Assembly: GCA_035290065.1 (NCBI GenBank) | Contig: DATDVD010000055.1 | Coordinates: 1-9,133 of the forward strand | Origin: DATDVD01 sp035290065 | Lineage (GTDB): Bacteria; Pseudomonadota; Gammaproteobacteria; Coxiellales; Coxiellaceae | DNA: 9,133 bases | Reading direction: 5' to 3' | Shown here: in pieces, positions 1 to 6,395 of the stretch | Position numbering within the stretch: the stretch's first letter is position 1 | Layout of the letters: the number at the start of each line of letters is the position of its first letter | Program-made: the position numbers and the translations under genes | The notes under the pieces: model-generated | The model's input: only the letters and a program-made list of their open reading frames with translations | The model's database searches: none | Told to the model about the DNA's origin: nothing

Positions 1-900
1 ATTGGCGAGTGTATGATTGAGCTCAGGCCGCATCAAGGCGCTGAGTTCACCATGAGTTTTTCGGGAGACTCGTATAATGTCGCTGTTTATCTGGCGCGCC
101 TTGGACAGCGTGAGGTTTTTTATTTTACGGCTGTGGGGGAAGATCCCTATAGCCAACGAATGAAAGACAATTTTCAGGAAGAACACTTGCATACTGATTT
201 TGTCAAATCACGACCTTCTCAATTACCGGGTTTGTATTTTATTCATACGGATCAACACGGCGAACGCCATTTTTATTATTATCGGGCACAATCAGCGGCC
301 CGTTTAATGTTAGCCGATGAAACGGTAAAAACCCTAACGAATATTTTTACGCCATGGGGATGGATTTATTTATCTGGCATTACGTTAGCTATTTTACCCG
401 CTGCGGATCGAGAAAAATTAATTCAAGCGATAGCCCAGGTGCGTAACCAAGGTGTTCGAATTGTTTTTGATACGAATTATCGCTCTCGCTTATGGGAAGA
501 TTCCCTCCTCGCACAGCAAACCGTTCGCACCTTATTGCCGCACGTGGATATCGCCTTAGTAACGTTTGAAGATGAACGCGCGTTATTTGGCGATGCCGCG
601 CCTGAGGATACAATCGATCGTTTAAAAACTTTCGGTGTCACCGAATGTGTGGTGAAATGGGGGGAAAAGGGTGCGTGGGTATTGGCTGAAAACAAAAAAT
701 TCCTTGTTCCTTCATTCGCCGTAAAAACTATTGTCGACACCACTGCTGCAGGAGATTCCTTTAATGCTGCTTATTTACATGCACGCATTCAAGGCCAATC
801 TCCTTTAACCGCCGCCGAAGCCGGCCACCGATTAGCGAGCCTAGTTATCCAACACCCCGGCGCTATTATTTCCCGCGAAATTTCCATCAAACAAAAATAA
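1..900 (+). CDS. kdgK: 2-keto-3-deoxygluconate kinase (PfkB/ribokinase family), 5' end outside window
   Basis: Phosphorylates 2-keto-3-deoxy-D-gluconate (KDG) to KDPG with ATP in the cytosol, feeding the Entner-Doudoroff aldolase. The frame is already open at base 1 and reads IGECMIEL, which matches about residue 8 onward of E. coli KdgK. The ATG at 13 is therefore internal and only about seven codons are missing. Numbering from that Met, YYYRAQSAAR (Arg91) and DTNYRSRLW fit the KDG-binding and core motifs of the family. VDTTAAGDSFNAAY (Asp242-Asp248) is the PfkB signature 2, with the anion hole and catalytic Asp248. No frameshift is seen and the C-terminus (GAIISRE) aligns with the family end. 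It is convergent with the purine permease, with two REPINs between them. Its product-forming partner is probably the RspA/ManD-like enzyme on the same strand downstream. The promoter is outside the window. Confidence 0.93.
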   Translation: MGECMIELRPHQGAEFTMSFSGDSYNVAVYLARLGQREVFYFTAVGEDPYSQRMKDNFQEEHLHTDFVKSRPSQLPGLYFIHTDQHGERHFYYYRAQSAARLMLADETVKTLTNIFTPWGWIYLSGITLAILPAADREKLIQAIAQVRNQGVRIVFDTNYRSRLWEDSLLAQQTVRTLLPHVDIALVTFEDERALFGDAAPEDTIDRLKTFGVTECVVKWGEKGAWVLAENKKFLVPSFAVKTIVDTTAAGDSFNAAYLHARIQGQSPLTAAEAGHRLASLVIQHPGAIISREISIKQK

Positions 901-931
901 AATATTTTTGGCAATCCCAACTCTTTTTATC

Positions 932-1009
932 GTAGGGGCAGACCGTGGTCTGCCCAAAACGCCGCACAAGATTTAAATTCCGCCCGGGCAGAGCACGCTC
1001 TGCCCCTAC
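932..1009 (+). repeat. REPIN copy 1 (inverted pair of GTAG-type REP palindromes)
   Basis: A 78-bp unit. The left REP is GTAG (932-935) followed by stem GGGCAGACC (936-944), loop GT and GGTCTGCCC (947-955). The right REP is inverted: GGGCAGAGC (986-994), loop AC, GCTCTGCCC (997-1005), then CTAC (1006-1009). The spacer contains GCACAAGATTTAAAT. A GTAG tetranucleotide next to a hairpin, arranged as an inverted pair, is the known form of REP doublets moved by RAYT (TnpA-REP) transposases. It begins 31 bp after the kdgK stop, where it could also act in transcript termination or 3'-end protection. Confidence 0.88.
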
Positions 1010-1057
1010 GCGGATGGCTCAAGTATAATGTCACCGCTTTCCCTATTTCCCCTTCTC

Positions 1058-1135
1058 GTAGGGGCAGACCGTGGTCTGCCCGGAACGCCGCACAAGATTT
1101 AAATTTCGCTCGGGCAGAGCACGCTCTGCCCCTAC
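1058..1135 (+). repeat. REPIN copy 2
   Basis: This 78-bp copy differs from copy 1 by only a few spacer bases. The left stem is 1062-1070/1073-1081 after GTAG (1058-1061). The right stem is 1112-1120/1123-1131, followed by CTAC (1132-1135). The spacer is in the same orientation as copy 1. It ends 17 bp before the permease stop codon, so the two copies together occupy most of the convergent gap and can form hairpins in both transcripts. The 48 bp between copies 1 and 2 show no repeat of their own. Confidence 0.88.
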
Positions 1136-1152
1136 AATGAGATAGGAGTGTC

Positions 1153-2469
1153 TTATATCACAGGCCGATATATAAAATATGCCACAAAAATCGCGGTTAA
1201 AATCAATAATACTGGCTTCAACTCCCGCCACTTTCCACAGAATAATTTAATCAGCGCATAACTAATAAAACCCAACCCAATTCCATCCGCAATCGAAAAC
1301 GTAAACGGAATCATTACAAACGTCACTACACTGGGCACTGATTCGGTAAAATCATCCCACGGAATACGCACCAAACTTTTTACCATCAAAGTCGCCACAA
1401 ATAATAAGGCCGGCCCTGTGGCATAATCGGGAATAGTGGCAGCCAGTGGCGAGAAAAATAAAGCCAAGAGAAAAAACAAAGACACCACCACCGCGGTTAA
1501 ACCCGTTCGTCCCCCCGCCCTCACTCCTGCCGCACTTTCAATATAAGGAGAAGTAGTGGAAGTGCCCATCAAAGAGCCCCCTATAGTCGCCACACTATCC
1601 GCCACTAAAGCCCGCGTAATGCGCGCATTTTTTCGAGGATCTTCCGTTAAGCGAGTTTGCGATAACACTCCCACCAAGGTGCCCGCACTATCAAATAAAG
1701 CGACTAAAAAGAACGTGAAAATAATAATCCATCCTTGCGCATGAAACATGCCGTGAATATCGAGTTTCATCCACGTAGGGTTTAAACTGGGAATGTTTCC
1801 TACAAAACCCCGAAATGAATCAATACCTAGCAGAATAGCAATCACCGTAATGGCTACGATGCCAATAAGAATAGCGCCTGGTATGGCTAAATAATCCAAT
1901 GCCACAATTAAACAAAAACCCACCAAAAATAATAATCCTTGCTCAGAAGCCGCATGCCCCAACGTTAAAAGTGTTTTATCGTTAGGAACAATGATACCGC
2001 TGCTTTTGAGGGCAATCAGCGCAATAAATAATCCAATGCCTGCACACACTCCAATGGCGAGCGATTCGGGAATCGCTCGAATCACCCATTGACGCACACC
2101 GCTAACTGTTAAAAGAAAAAACAACACGCCGGAAACAAACACAGCGCCTAATGCCGCTTGCCACGAATACCCGAGACTTCCCACAATTACGTAAGAAAAA
2201 TAAATATTCAAGGCCATGCTGGGTGCAACAGCAATGGGATAATTCGCTAGCATCCCTGTTAAAAAAGAACCCAAGGCTGCCGTAAGACAAGTAGCAATAA
2301 AAGCCGCTCCTGGATTAATGCCTGTGCTAGCCAGAATAACCGGATTGACTAAAATAATATAAGCCATCGTTAAAAAAGTTGTGCTACCAGCCAAACATTC
2401 CGTACGAAGAGTACTGTGATGTTCGGTGATTTGAAAATAACGCGAAAGAAATTGCTGAAATGCGTGCAT
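1153..2469 (-). CDS. NCS2/AzgA-type purine (adenine/guanine/hypoxanthine) permease
   Basis: A 438-residue polytopic inner-membrane protein of normal length for the AzgA-like branch of the NCS2 family (GhxP/AdeQ/PbuG type). It probably imports a purine base with protons. Visible family marks are TFLTMAYIILVNPVIL (residues 31-46), FDSAGTLVGV in the TM8 region (Asp260), TSTTSPYIESAAGVRAGGRTGLTAVVV in the TM10 region (Glu311) and VPND in mid-protein. Asp260 and Glu311 are expected in the substrate site. The usual APGMGLNAFF segment reads APSMALNIYF (82-91), with both glycines replaced. The start is set by AAGGAT seven bases upstream of the ATG. A REPIN separates it from the preceding lactonase gene, and its promoter lies between that REPIN and the start, so it is probably transcribed alone. 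The exact base transported cannot be read from the sequence. Confidence 0.88.
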   Translation of the reverse strand: MHAFQQFLSRYFQITEHHSTLRTECLAGSTTFLTMAYIILVNPVILASTGINPGAAFIATCLTAALGSFLTGMLANYPIAVAPSMALNIYFSYVIVGSLGYSWQAALGAVFVSGVLFFLLTVSGVRQWVIRAIPESLAIGVCAGIGLFIALIALKSSGIIVPNDKTLLTLGHAASEQGLLFLVGFCLIVALDYLAIPGAILIGIVAITVIAILLGIDSFRGFVGNIPSLNPTWMKLDIHGMFHAQGWIIIFTFFLVALFDSAGTLVGVLSQTRLTEDPRKNARITRALVADSVATIGGSLMGTSTTSPYIESAAGVRAGGRTGLTAVVVSLFFLLALFFSPLAATIPDYATGPALLFVATLMVKSLVRIPWDDFTESVPSVVTFVMIPFTFSIADGIGLGFISYALIKLFCGKWRELKPVLLILTAIFVAYFIYRPVI

Positions 2470-2493
2470 AACATATCCTTTTAATTATGATTT

Positions 2494-2522
2494 ATCCTAT
2501 ATATAATGATTGACCTGCTCAA
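2494..2522 (-). promoter_or_regulatory. Candidate sigma-70 promoter of the purine permease, with an inverted repeat over the -35
   Basis: On the minus strand TTGAGC (2522-2517) and TAGGAT (2499-2494) are 17 bp apart, each matching the consensus at four of six positions. The -35 box sits inside a perfect 6-bp inverted repeat, GATTGA-CCTGC-TCAATC (2508-2524 on the plus strand), which could be an operator. Only about 68 bp separate the REPIN from the ATG, so a promoter is expected here. Assignment is by eye. Confidence 0.4.
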
Positions 2523-2537
2523 TCTATTTCTTTCATC

Positions 2538-2615
2538 GTAGGGGCAGACCGTGGTCTGTCCAGAACGTCGCACAAGATTTAAATTCCGCTCGGGCAGACC
2601 ACGGTCTGCCCCTAC
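2538..2615 (+). repeat. REPIN copy 3
   Basis: A 78-bp unit with GTAG at 2538-2541, left stem 2542-2550/2553-2561 (one G-T wobble, GGTCTGTCC) and right stem GGGCAGACC/GGTCTGCCC at 2592-2600/2603-2611, then CTAC to 2615. The spacer has the same GCACAAGATTTAAAT core and orientation as copies 1 and 2. It starts 11 bp after the lactonase stop in transcript direction and precedes the permease promoter, a position where its hairpins could separate the two transcripts. Confidence 0.88.
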
Positions 2616-2626
2616 GAAGAATAGCT

Positions 2627-3499
2627 TTATTTCTCCACAAAAAACGGTTCCAGTACACCTTTTGTTGTGGTTTTCACTGAAAACAATCCACCCGATAAAG
2701 GCGCTTCCTTTAATTGCTGTTCACTTAATCCCCGCGAGGCAGTGGTGATAAAGAGTGTCGATAAATTTTCACCCCCAAAACAACAACTCGTCACCAACGG
2801 CACTGGCATTGAAATTACTTGATCAATTGAACCATCCGGCGCATAACGCGTCACCCGCCAACCGTTCCAATGCGTACTCCAAACGAATCCCTCACTATCC
2901 ACCGTTAAACCATCGGGAAAACCAGCTTTTTCGGGCACTTTCACCCATTCACGCCGATGAGAAATTTCGCCCGTGTTTTTATCAAATTCATAGGCGTAAA
3001 TACAACGTGCAGGTGAATCGGTAAAATACATAATCGTTTGATCGGGATTCCATCCAATACCATTTGACACGGTAAACCCTGAGTCCATTTTTTTAATGGA
3101 ATGATCCGATTGCATGCAATACAGCGCACCCATAGGGTTACTTTCCTTGAGGTCTTTTGTACCCACCCAAAAACGTCCTTGAAAATCCACCGCCCCATCG
3201 TTAAACATAACATTTTTTTCATGTTGCAACGGCTTGGCAATCAGTTTGGTTTGTCCTTCTGGTAAATAAATAATTTCAATGGTATTGCGAAAAGCCGCAA
3301 TCAAGCCCCCTGCTTTTCGCAAACCAATGCAGCATAATTCACTTTCAAACGGCCATACGCGATGCGCATTAATCGTCGGGTCAAATCGATGCAATTCCCA
3401 CGACTCAATATCCACCCAATACAACACATTTTCCCGAGAATCCCATAATGGGCCTTCTCCCAATGTATTTCTCCCCGGCCACAAATTGCTTGATTCCAT
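2627..3499 (-). CDS. SMP-30/gluconolactonase/LRE (regucalcin-like) sugar lactonase
   Basis: A 290-residue six-bladed beta-propeller hydrolase that opens aldonolactones to aldonic acids using one divalent metal. No signal peptide is visible, so it is cytosolic. Family marks in order are LGEGPLWD with metal ligand Glu15, FNDGAVDFQGRFWVGT (Asn100/Asp101, substrate side), SNGIGWNPDQ with ligand Asn146 and GFPDGLTVDSEG with ligand Asp196. These correspond to regucalcin Glu18, Asn154 and Asp204. The ATG is preceded by AGGA six bases upstream. That ribosome site lies inside the last codons of the upstream unknown gene, whose stop is only 1 bp away, so translation is likely coupled. Together with the dehydrogenase and dehydratase across the divergent gap it would complete an aldose to lactone to aldonate to KDG sequence. 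The sugar is not determined by sequence alone. Confidence 0.88.
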   Translation of the reverse strand: MESSNLWPGRNTLGEGPLWDSRENVLYWVDIESWELHRFDPTINAHRVWPFESELCCIGLRKAGGLIAAFRNTIEIIYLPEGQTKLIAKPLQHEKNVMFNDGAVDFQGRFWVGTKDLKESNPMGALYCMQSDHSIKKMDSGFTVSNGIGWNPDQTIMYFTDSPARCIYAYEFDKNTGEISHRREWVKVPEKAGFPDGLTVDSEGFVWSTHWNGWRVTRYAPDGSIDQVISMPVPLVTSCCFGGENLSTLFITTASRGLSEQQLKEAPLSGGLFSVKTTTKGVLEPFFVEK

Positions 3500-3500
3500 C

Positions 3501-4196
3501 TTATTTCCTAAACCAGTTAATTTTAAGTAAGGAAAGTAACTTTTTAACTCTCTTTTTCCAATGCCCTGATATTTTTAATTTTTCGGAAGACGAGTTTTCA
3601 GTCTGCCAAGGAGCACTTTTCTGTACTTCATTAATAATTCTCTCATAACCCCAAGATTTAAATAATAATATTACTAATTTTTCAATATCATCAAACATAC
3701 CTTTTCTTACCATAGCTTTTATTTCGATGAAATTATCAATAGGGGGGCCGAGCATCAATTCCTCAACCTCTTTTTTAAATTTTTCTTTAGGCATAACGTA
3801 TCTTCCATACCAATATAAAAAATGATCTATTCTAGTTAATAAGTCACTTAGTTCTTCAATTTCAGTGTTTATTTTATTTTTAAAATCTAAAGGCAACCCT
3901 TCAAATAAATCGGTTACTGCATGAGTCAGCTCTGGATTTTTAATTTTCAATAATAGCTCAAAAGTGTGGGCCATAAGATAAATGGCCACATGATTGGCGT
4001 GTTGCATATTATCTGCTCTATGCTGTTTATCAAAAGAAAAAGGAATATTTTCATCAGATTCTAGAAGCCCTTTTATGAATACTTCACGTAATATCTTAGA
4101 AGAAATGTAAAACGGAAGTGCTCTCAAATGGATTATTTTGCCGCAATCATTTTCTAATACAGTATTACTTAATTCTTCTTTAATATAGACTGACAT
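3501..4196 (-). CDS. Unrecognised 231-residue protein downstream of a RelE toxin
   Basis: I do not recognise a named family. The protein is largely helical in appearance, has no signal peptide or membrane segment, is acidic in the middle and ends in a basic tail (HWKKRVKKLLSLLKINWFRK). Residues about 66-140 (HANHVAIYLMAHTFELLLK, then LTHAVTDLFEGLP and FLYWYGRYV) recall the layout of HEPN-type helical domains, but no clear R-x4-6-H nuclease motif is seen, so this is a weak resemblance. It starts 4 bp after the toxin stop with AGGG seven bases before the ATG, and it ends 1 bp before the lactonase ATG. It is visibly more AT-rich than the sugar genes. It belongs to the toxin-antitoxin transcript, either as an accessory gene or as cargo. 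Confidence 0.72.
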   Translation of the reverse strand: MSVYIKEELSNTVLENDCGKIIHLRALPFYISSKILREVFIKGLLESDENIPFSFDKQHRADNMQHANHVAIYLMAHTFELLLKIKNPELTHAVTDLFEGLPLDFKNKINTEIEELSDLLTRIDHFLYWYGRYVMPKEKFKKEVEELMLGPPIDNFIEIKAMVRKGMFDDIEKLVILLFKSWGYERIINEVQKSAPWQTENSSSEKLKISGHWKKRVKKLLSLLKINWFRK

Positions 4197-4200
4197 TCAA

Positions 4201-4500
4201 TTACCCTATTGTTATTTTTCGTGCTTCTGCTTTATCATAGATAAAGTTTTTATCTCTTTTCTCCACTGCAATTACTGTAACCATCAGTTTATTATCATTC
4301 ACTTGATAAACCAATCGATAACCTGCTTGGCGTAATTTAATTTTATAACAATAGATTAGTTGACCTTTTAAAGCAGCTGCAGGAATATGAGGCTGCTGAA
4401 GACGACGGGCTAAAATTTTTTTGAATTGTCCTTTAATTGTTCCATCAAGTTTATTCCATTCTTTTAAAGCAAGCGGATGGAAATAAAGCTCATAGATCAT
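4201..4500 (-). CDS. relE: RelE-family toxin, ribosome-dependent mRNA endonuclease
   Basis: A 99-residue protein closely resembling E. coli RelE (95 residues). RelE toxins enter the ribosomal A site and cut mRNA. The shared run is ALKEWNKLDGT near the N-terminus, LKGQ, then CYKIKLRQAGYRLVYQV, and VEKRDKNFIY. The functional residues of RelE (Lys52, Lys54, Arg61, Arg81, Tyr87) are all present one position later as Lys53, Lys55, Arg62, Arg82 and Tyr88, so the toxin looks intact. Its start overlaps the antitoxin end by 11 bp, the usual translational coupling of such pairs. The C-terminus (KAEARKITIG) also carries the ribosome site of the next gene. Expression should be held down by the antitoxin bound at the palindrome upstream. 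Confidence 0.93.
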   Translation of the reverse strand: MIYELYFHPLALKEWNKLDGTIKGQFKKILARRLQQPHIPAAALKGQLIYCYKIKLRQAGYRLVYQVNDNKLMVTVIAVEKRDKNFIYDKAEARKITIG

Positions 4501-4741
4501 TTAAGTTAACCTTAACCGCTTTTTTTCCGTCATGAAGCCGTTGATAAACTAGTTTTTCTAATAATTGGTCATCTAGTTGCTCTAAAATTTTTTCAAAAGT
4601 GTGAGCAGGAACAAGATAAGCAGTAGCTGTATTATGATTCAAAATAGCTACCGGCTTTCCATGGGCTTCACTGATAAGCTTGGTAGGATTCTTTTTTAGC
4701 TCGCTGATACTGGCAGCTTCAGTCGCATGGATACGTTGCAT
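4490..4741 (-). CDS. Phd/YefM (StbD-type) antitoxin for the adjacent RelE toxin
   Basis: An 83-residue protein. The N-terminal half (HATEAASISELKKNPTKLI, then GKPVAILNHNTATAYLVPA) is the DNA-binding Phd/YefM fold, and the C-terminal part (about 45-83, with KVNLNDL at the end) would wrap the toxin. Antitoxins of this kind neutralise the toxin and repress their own promoter. A strong Shine-Dalgarno sequence (AGGAGGT, seven bases before the ATG) should ensure excess antitoxin. A perfect palindrome lies just upstream at the transcription start. Pairing of a Phd-type antitoxin with a RelE-type toxin is known from StbDE-like systems. Confidence 0.92.
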   Translation of the reverse strand: MQRIHATEAASISELKKNPTKLISEAHGKPVAILNHNTATAYLVPAHTFEKILEQLDDQLLEKLVYQRLHDGKKAVKVNLNDL

Positions 4742-4761
4742 CTTTATTACCTCCTCATTTG

Positions 4762-4779
4762 AGTACTTAAATAAGTACT
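4762..4779. promoter_or_regulatory. Perfect 18-bp palindromic operator of the toxin-antitoxin unit
   Basis: AGTACTTA-AA-TAAGTACT is a perfect inverted repeat with a two-base centre, and each half contains the smaller palindrome AGTACT. It lies one base downstream of the -10 box and covers the expected start of transcription, where bound antitoxin or toxin-antitoxin complex would block initiation. YefM-type operators likewise have short GTAC-centred palindromes. The binding protein is inferred. Confidence 0.75.
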
Positions 4780-4780
4780 A

Positions 4781-4809
4781 ATTATAGGCTATTTTTTAGG
4801 TCATAACAA
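4781..4809 (-). promoter_or_regulatory. Sigma-70 promoter of the antitoxin-toxin-unknown-lactonase transcript
   Basis: On the minus strand TTGTTA (4809-4804) and a perfect TATAAT (4786-4781) are 17 bp apart. It is the best promoter match I found in the window. Transcription would start near 4775, inside the palindromic operator. No other promoter is apparent before the lactonase, because the four genes are contiguous. Confidence 0.75.
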
Positions 4810-5001
4810 GTAAATTGGGTGGAGGGCGAGTGAAGTCCTGGGGGGGAAGCATAACGATTTGCTGGGTTTCCCTGAAGATTCCTCCTCAACCTACCTTCTA
4901 TAGAACTCAGCCGTCAATACCGTATTTTGTAAGACATTACCGCTTGATTCCCCGCCTGCCCTATGGGAGAGTAAGCCGATTCCAGGTACAAGGAGTGTCA
5001 G
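4810..5001. other. Divergent intergenic region upstream of the transporter operon
   Basis: About 190 bp with no convincing gene and no promoter that I can defend. An open frame crosses it but has no family resemblance. Bases 4859-4894 (GCTGGGTTTC at 4861, CTCAACCTAC at 4885) look like a decayed extragenic repeat. AATAC-C-GTATT at 4916-4926 is a small perfect inverted repeat that could be a regulator site. CAAGGAG, six bases before the ATG at 5002, is the transporter's ribosome-binding site. Confidence 0.4.
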
Positions 5002-6393
5002 ATGCAACCCGCTAATCTCTCTCGTTCCCCCTGTCGCTATGGTTTTGTAATTTTAATTGCACTGGTGGCCGCCTTAGGGGGCCTTTTATTTGGATTTGAT
5101 ACGGGCATCATTTCAGGGGCCATTCTCTTTATTTCAAATGAATATCAATTAACCCCGTGGATGAATGGAGCCGTGGTAGGCGCGGTATTATTTGGCGCTT
5201 TTTTAGGGTCTGCCATCAGTGGACGAAGTGCCGATACGCTAGGTCGCCGCCGATTATTAATTTTTACTGCTGTGATTTTTGTGGTGGGAACGGTGATGGC
5301 TTCCATTGCTTCCGGTATTACCATGCTGATTTGGGGCCGCATAGTAGTGGGCATCGCCATTGGTATTTCCTCCTTCGTAGCCCCGCTTTATATTTCGGAA
5401 GTGGCGCCTCCCCATTGGCGCGGTGCCTTAGTTTCGCTCAATCAATTAATGATTACAGTAGGCATTGTGCTTTCCTATACCATTAATTACGTTTTTGCCA
5501 TCCACGGTGAATGGCGTTGGATGTTTATCACCGGCGTTATTCCCGCTATTTTATTATTATTCGGAATGATTTTTTTACCCGACAGCCCGCGTTGGATGAT
5601 GTCTCGTGGATTAAGAGATCAAGCCCGCACTATTTTATGCAAAGTGCGAAGCACTTCCAATGTGGACCAAGAATTAAATGAAATCGCCAGCAGTTTGTCT
5701 CATCAACGAGGCCATTGGCGAACTTTATTTGAACCGTGGTTATATCCTGCCATTATTGTGGCTGTAGGCTTAGCTTTTTTTCAACAAGTCACGGGCATTA
5801 ATACCATTATTTATTATGCGCCGACTATTTTTAAATTAGCCGGCATTGGTTCGGATATCGCAGCCATCTTGGCAACCTTAGGAGTAGGAGTGGTCAATGT
5901 CCTTTTCACTATCATTGCCCTTCCTCTTATTGATCGCTGGGGACGTCGTCCCTTGCTGTTAGTGGGATTAGCTGGCATGGCAGTAGCTTTGTTAGCGCTT
6001 GGTATGGCATTTCATGACGAAGCCCATACGGCTATGATGAAATGGATTGCCTTAAGCAGCATGGTGCTTTATATCGCCTGCTTCGCCATGAGCTTAGGGC
6101 CAATTATGTGGCTGATCATTTCGGAAATTTTCCCGTTAAAAATTCGAGGGCTTGCGTCCAGTTTGGCCATTGCAGCGAGTTGGGGATTTAATTTAATTGT
6201 GGCCGTTTCGTTTCTTTCTCTCATTAAATGGTTGCATCCTTTCGGAACTTTCTTATTATATGGTCTCTTGAGTATTTGGGGATGGCTCTTTGTGTATTAC
6301 AAAGTGCCTGAAACCAAAGATGTCTCCTTAGAATTAATTGAAGAACATTTGCGCGAAGGGCGCTCTGCGCGACAATTGGGCCAAGAGAATTAA
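5002..6393 (+). CDS. MFS sugar porter, probable sugar/H+ symporter (XylE/GalP/AraE-like)
   Basis: A 463-residue inner-membrane transporter of the sugar porter family with 12 expected membrane helices. Visible marks are LGGLLFGFDTGIISGA in helix 1, DTLGRRR (78-84) in the loop between helices 2 and 3, PDSPRW before the central loop, QQVTGINTIIYYAP (Gln261, Gln262, Asn267) in helix 7 as the sugar-binding signature, DRWGRRPLL between helices 8 and 9, and PETKD (436-440) after helix 12. Asp33 aligns with the proton-coupling Asp27 of XylE, which favours symport over facilitated diffusion. The start is supported by CAAGGAG six bases upstream. The dehydrogenase follows after 2 bp, so the two are co-transcribed. 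Substrate cannot be read directly. The neighbours suggest an aldose or a related sugar acid. Confidence 0.92.
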   Translation: MQPANLSRSPCRYGFVILIALVAALGGLLFGFDTGIISGAILFISNEYQLTPWMNGAVVGAVLFGAFLGSAISGRSADTLGRRRLLIFTAVIFVVGTVMASIASGITMLIWGRIVVGIAIGISSFVAPLYISEVAPPHWRGALVSLNQLMITVGIVLSYTINYVFAIHGEWRWMFITGVIPAILLLFGMIFLPDSPRWMMSRGLRDQARTILCKVRSTSNVDQELNEIASSLSHQRGHWRTLFEPWLYPAIIVAVGLAFFQQVTGINTIIYYAPTIFKLAGIGSDIAAILATLGVGVVNVLFTIIALPLIDRWGRRPLLLVGLAGMAVALLALGMAFHDEAHTAMMKWIALSSMVLYIACFAMSLGPIMWLIISEIFPLKIRGLASSLAIAASWGFNLIVAVSFLSLIKWLHPFGTFLLYGLLSIWGWLFVYYKVPETKDVSLELIEEHLREGRSARQLGQEN

Positions 6394-6395
6394 GC

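Noticed and set aside
13..900. KDG kinase starting at the ATG at 13
   Set aside because: The preceding codons IGEC are the conserved start of the kinase's first strand, so the true start lies upstream of base 1.
932..1135. Repeated palindromes with spacers, resembling a short CRISPR array
   Set aside because: The units are inverted pairs with conserved rather than unique spacers and variable distances. They fit REPINs, and no cas genes are present.
2470..2537. Purine riboswitch upstream of the permease
   Set aside because: Only about 68 bases are available before the REPIN, and the expected three-helix junction with its conserved loops is not seen.
2755..3024. Plus-strand and other opposite-frame open frames over the lactonase and permease
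   Set aside because: They are shadows of clearly recognisable minus-strand genes and have no family resemblance or good ribosome sites.
4815..5015. Small open frame upstream of the transporter
   Set aside because: The translation has no recognisable features and runs into the transporter start in another frame. It lies in what looks like a control region.
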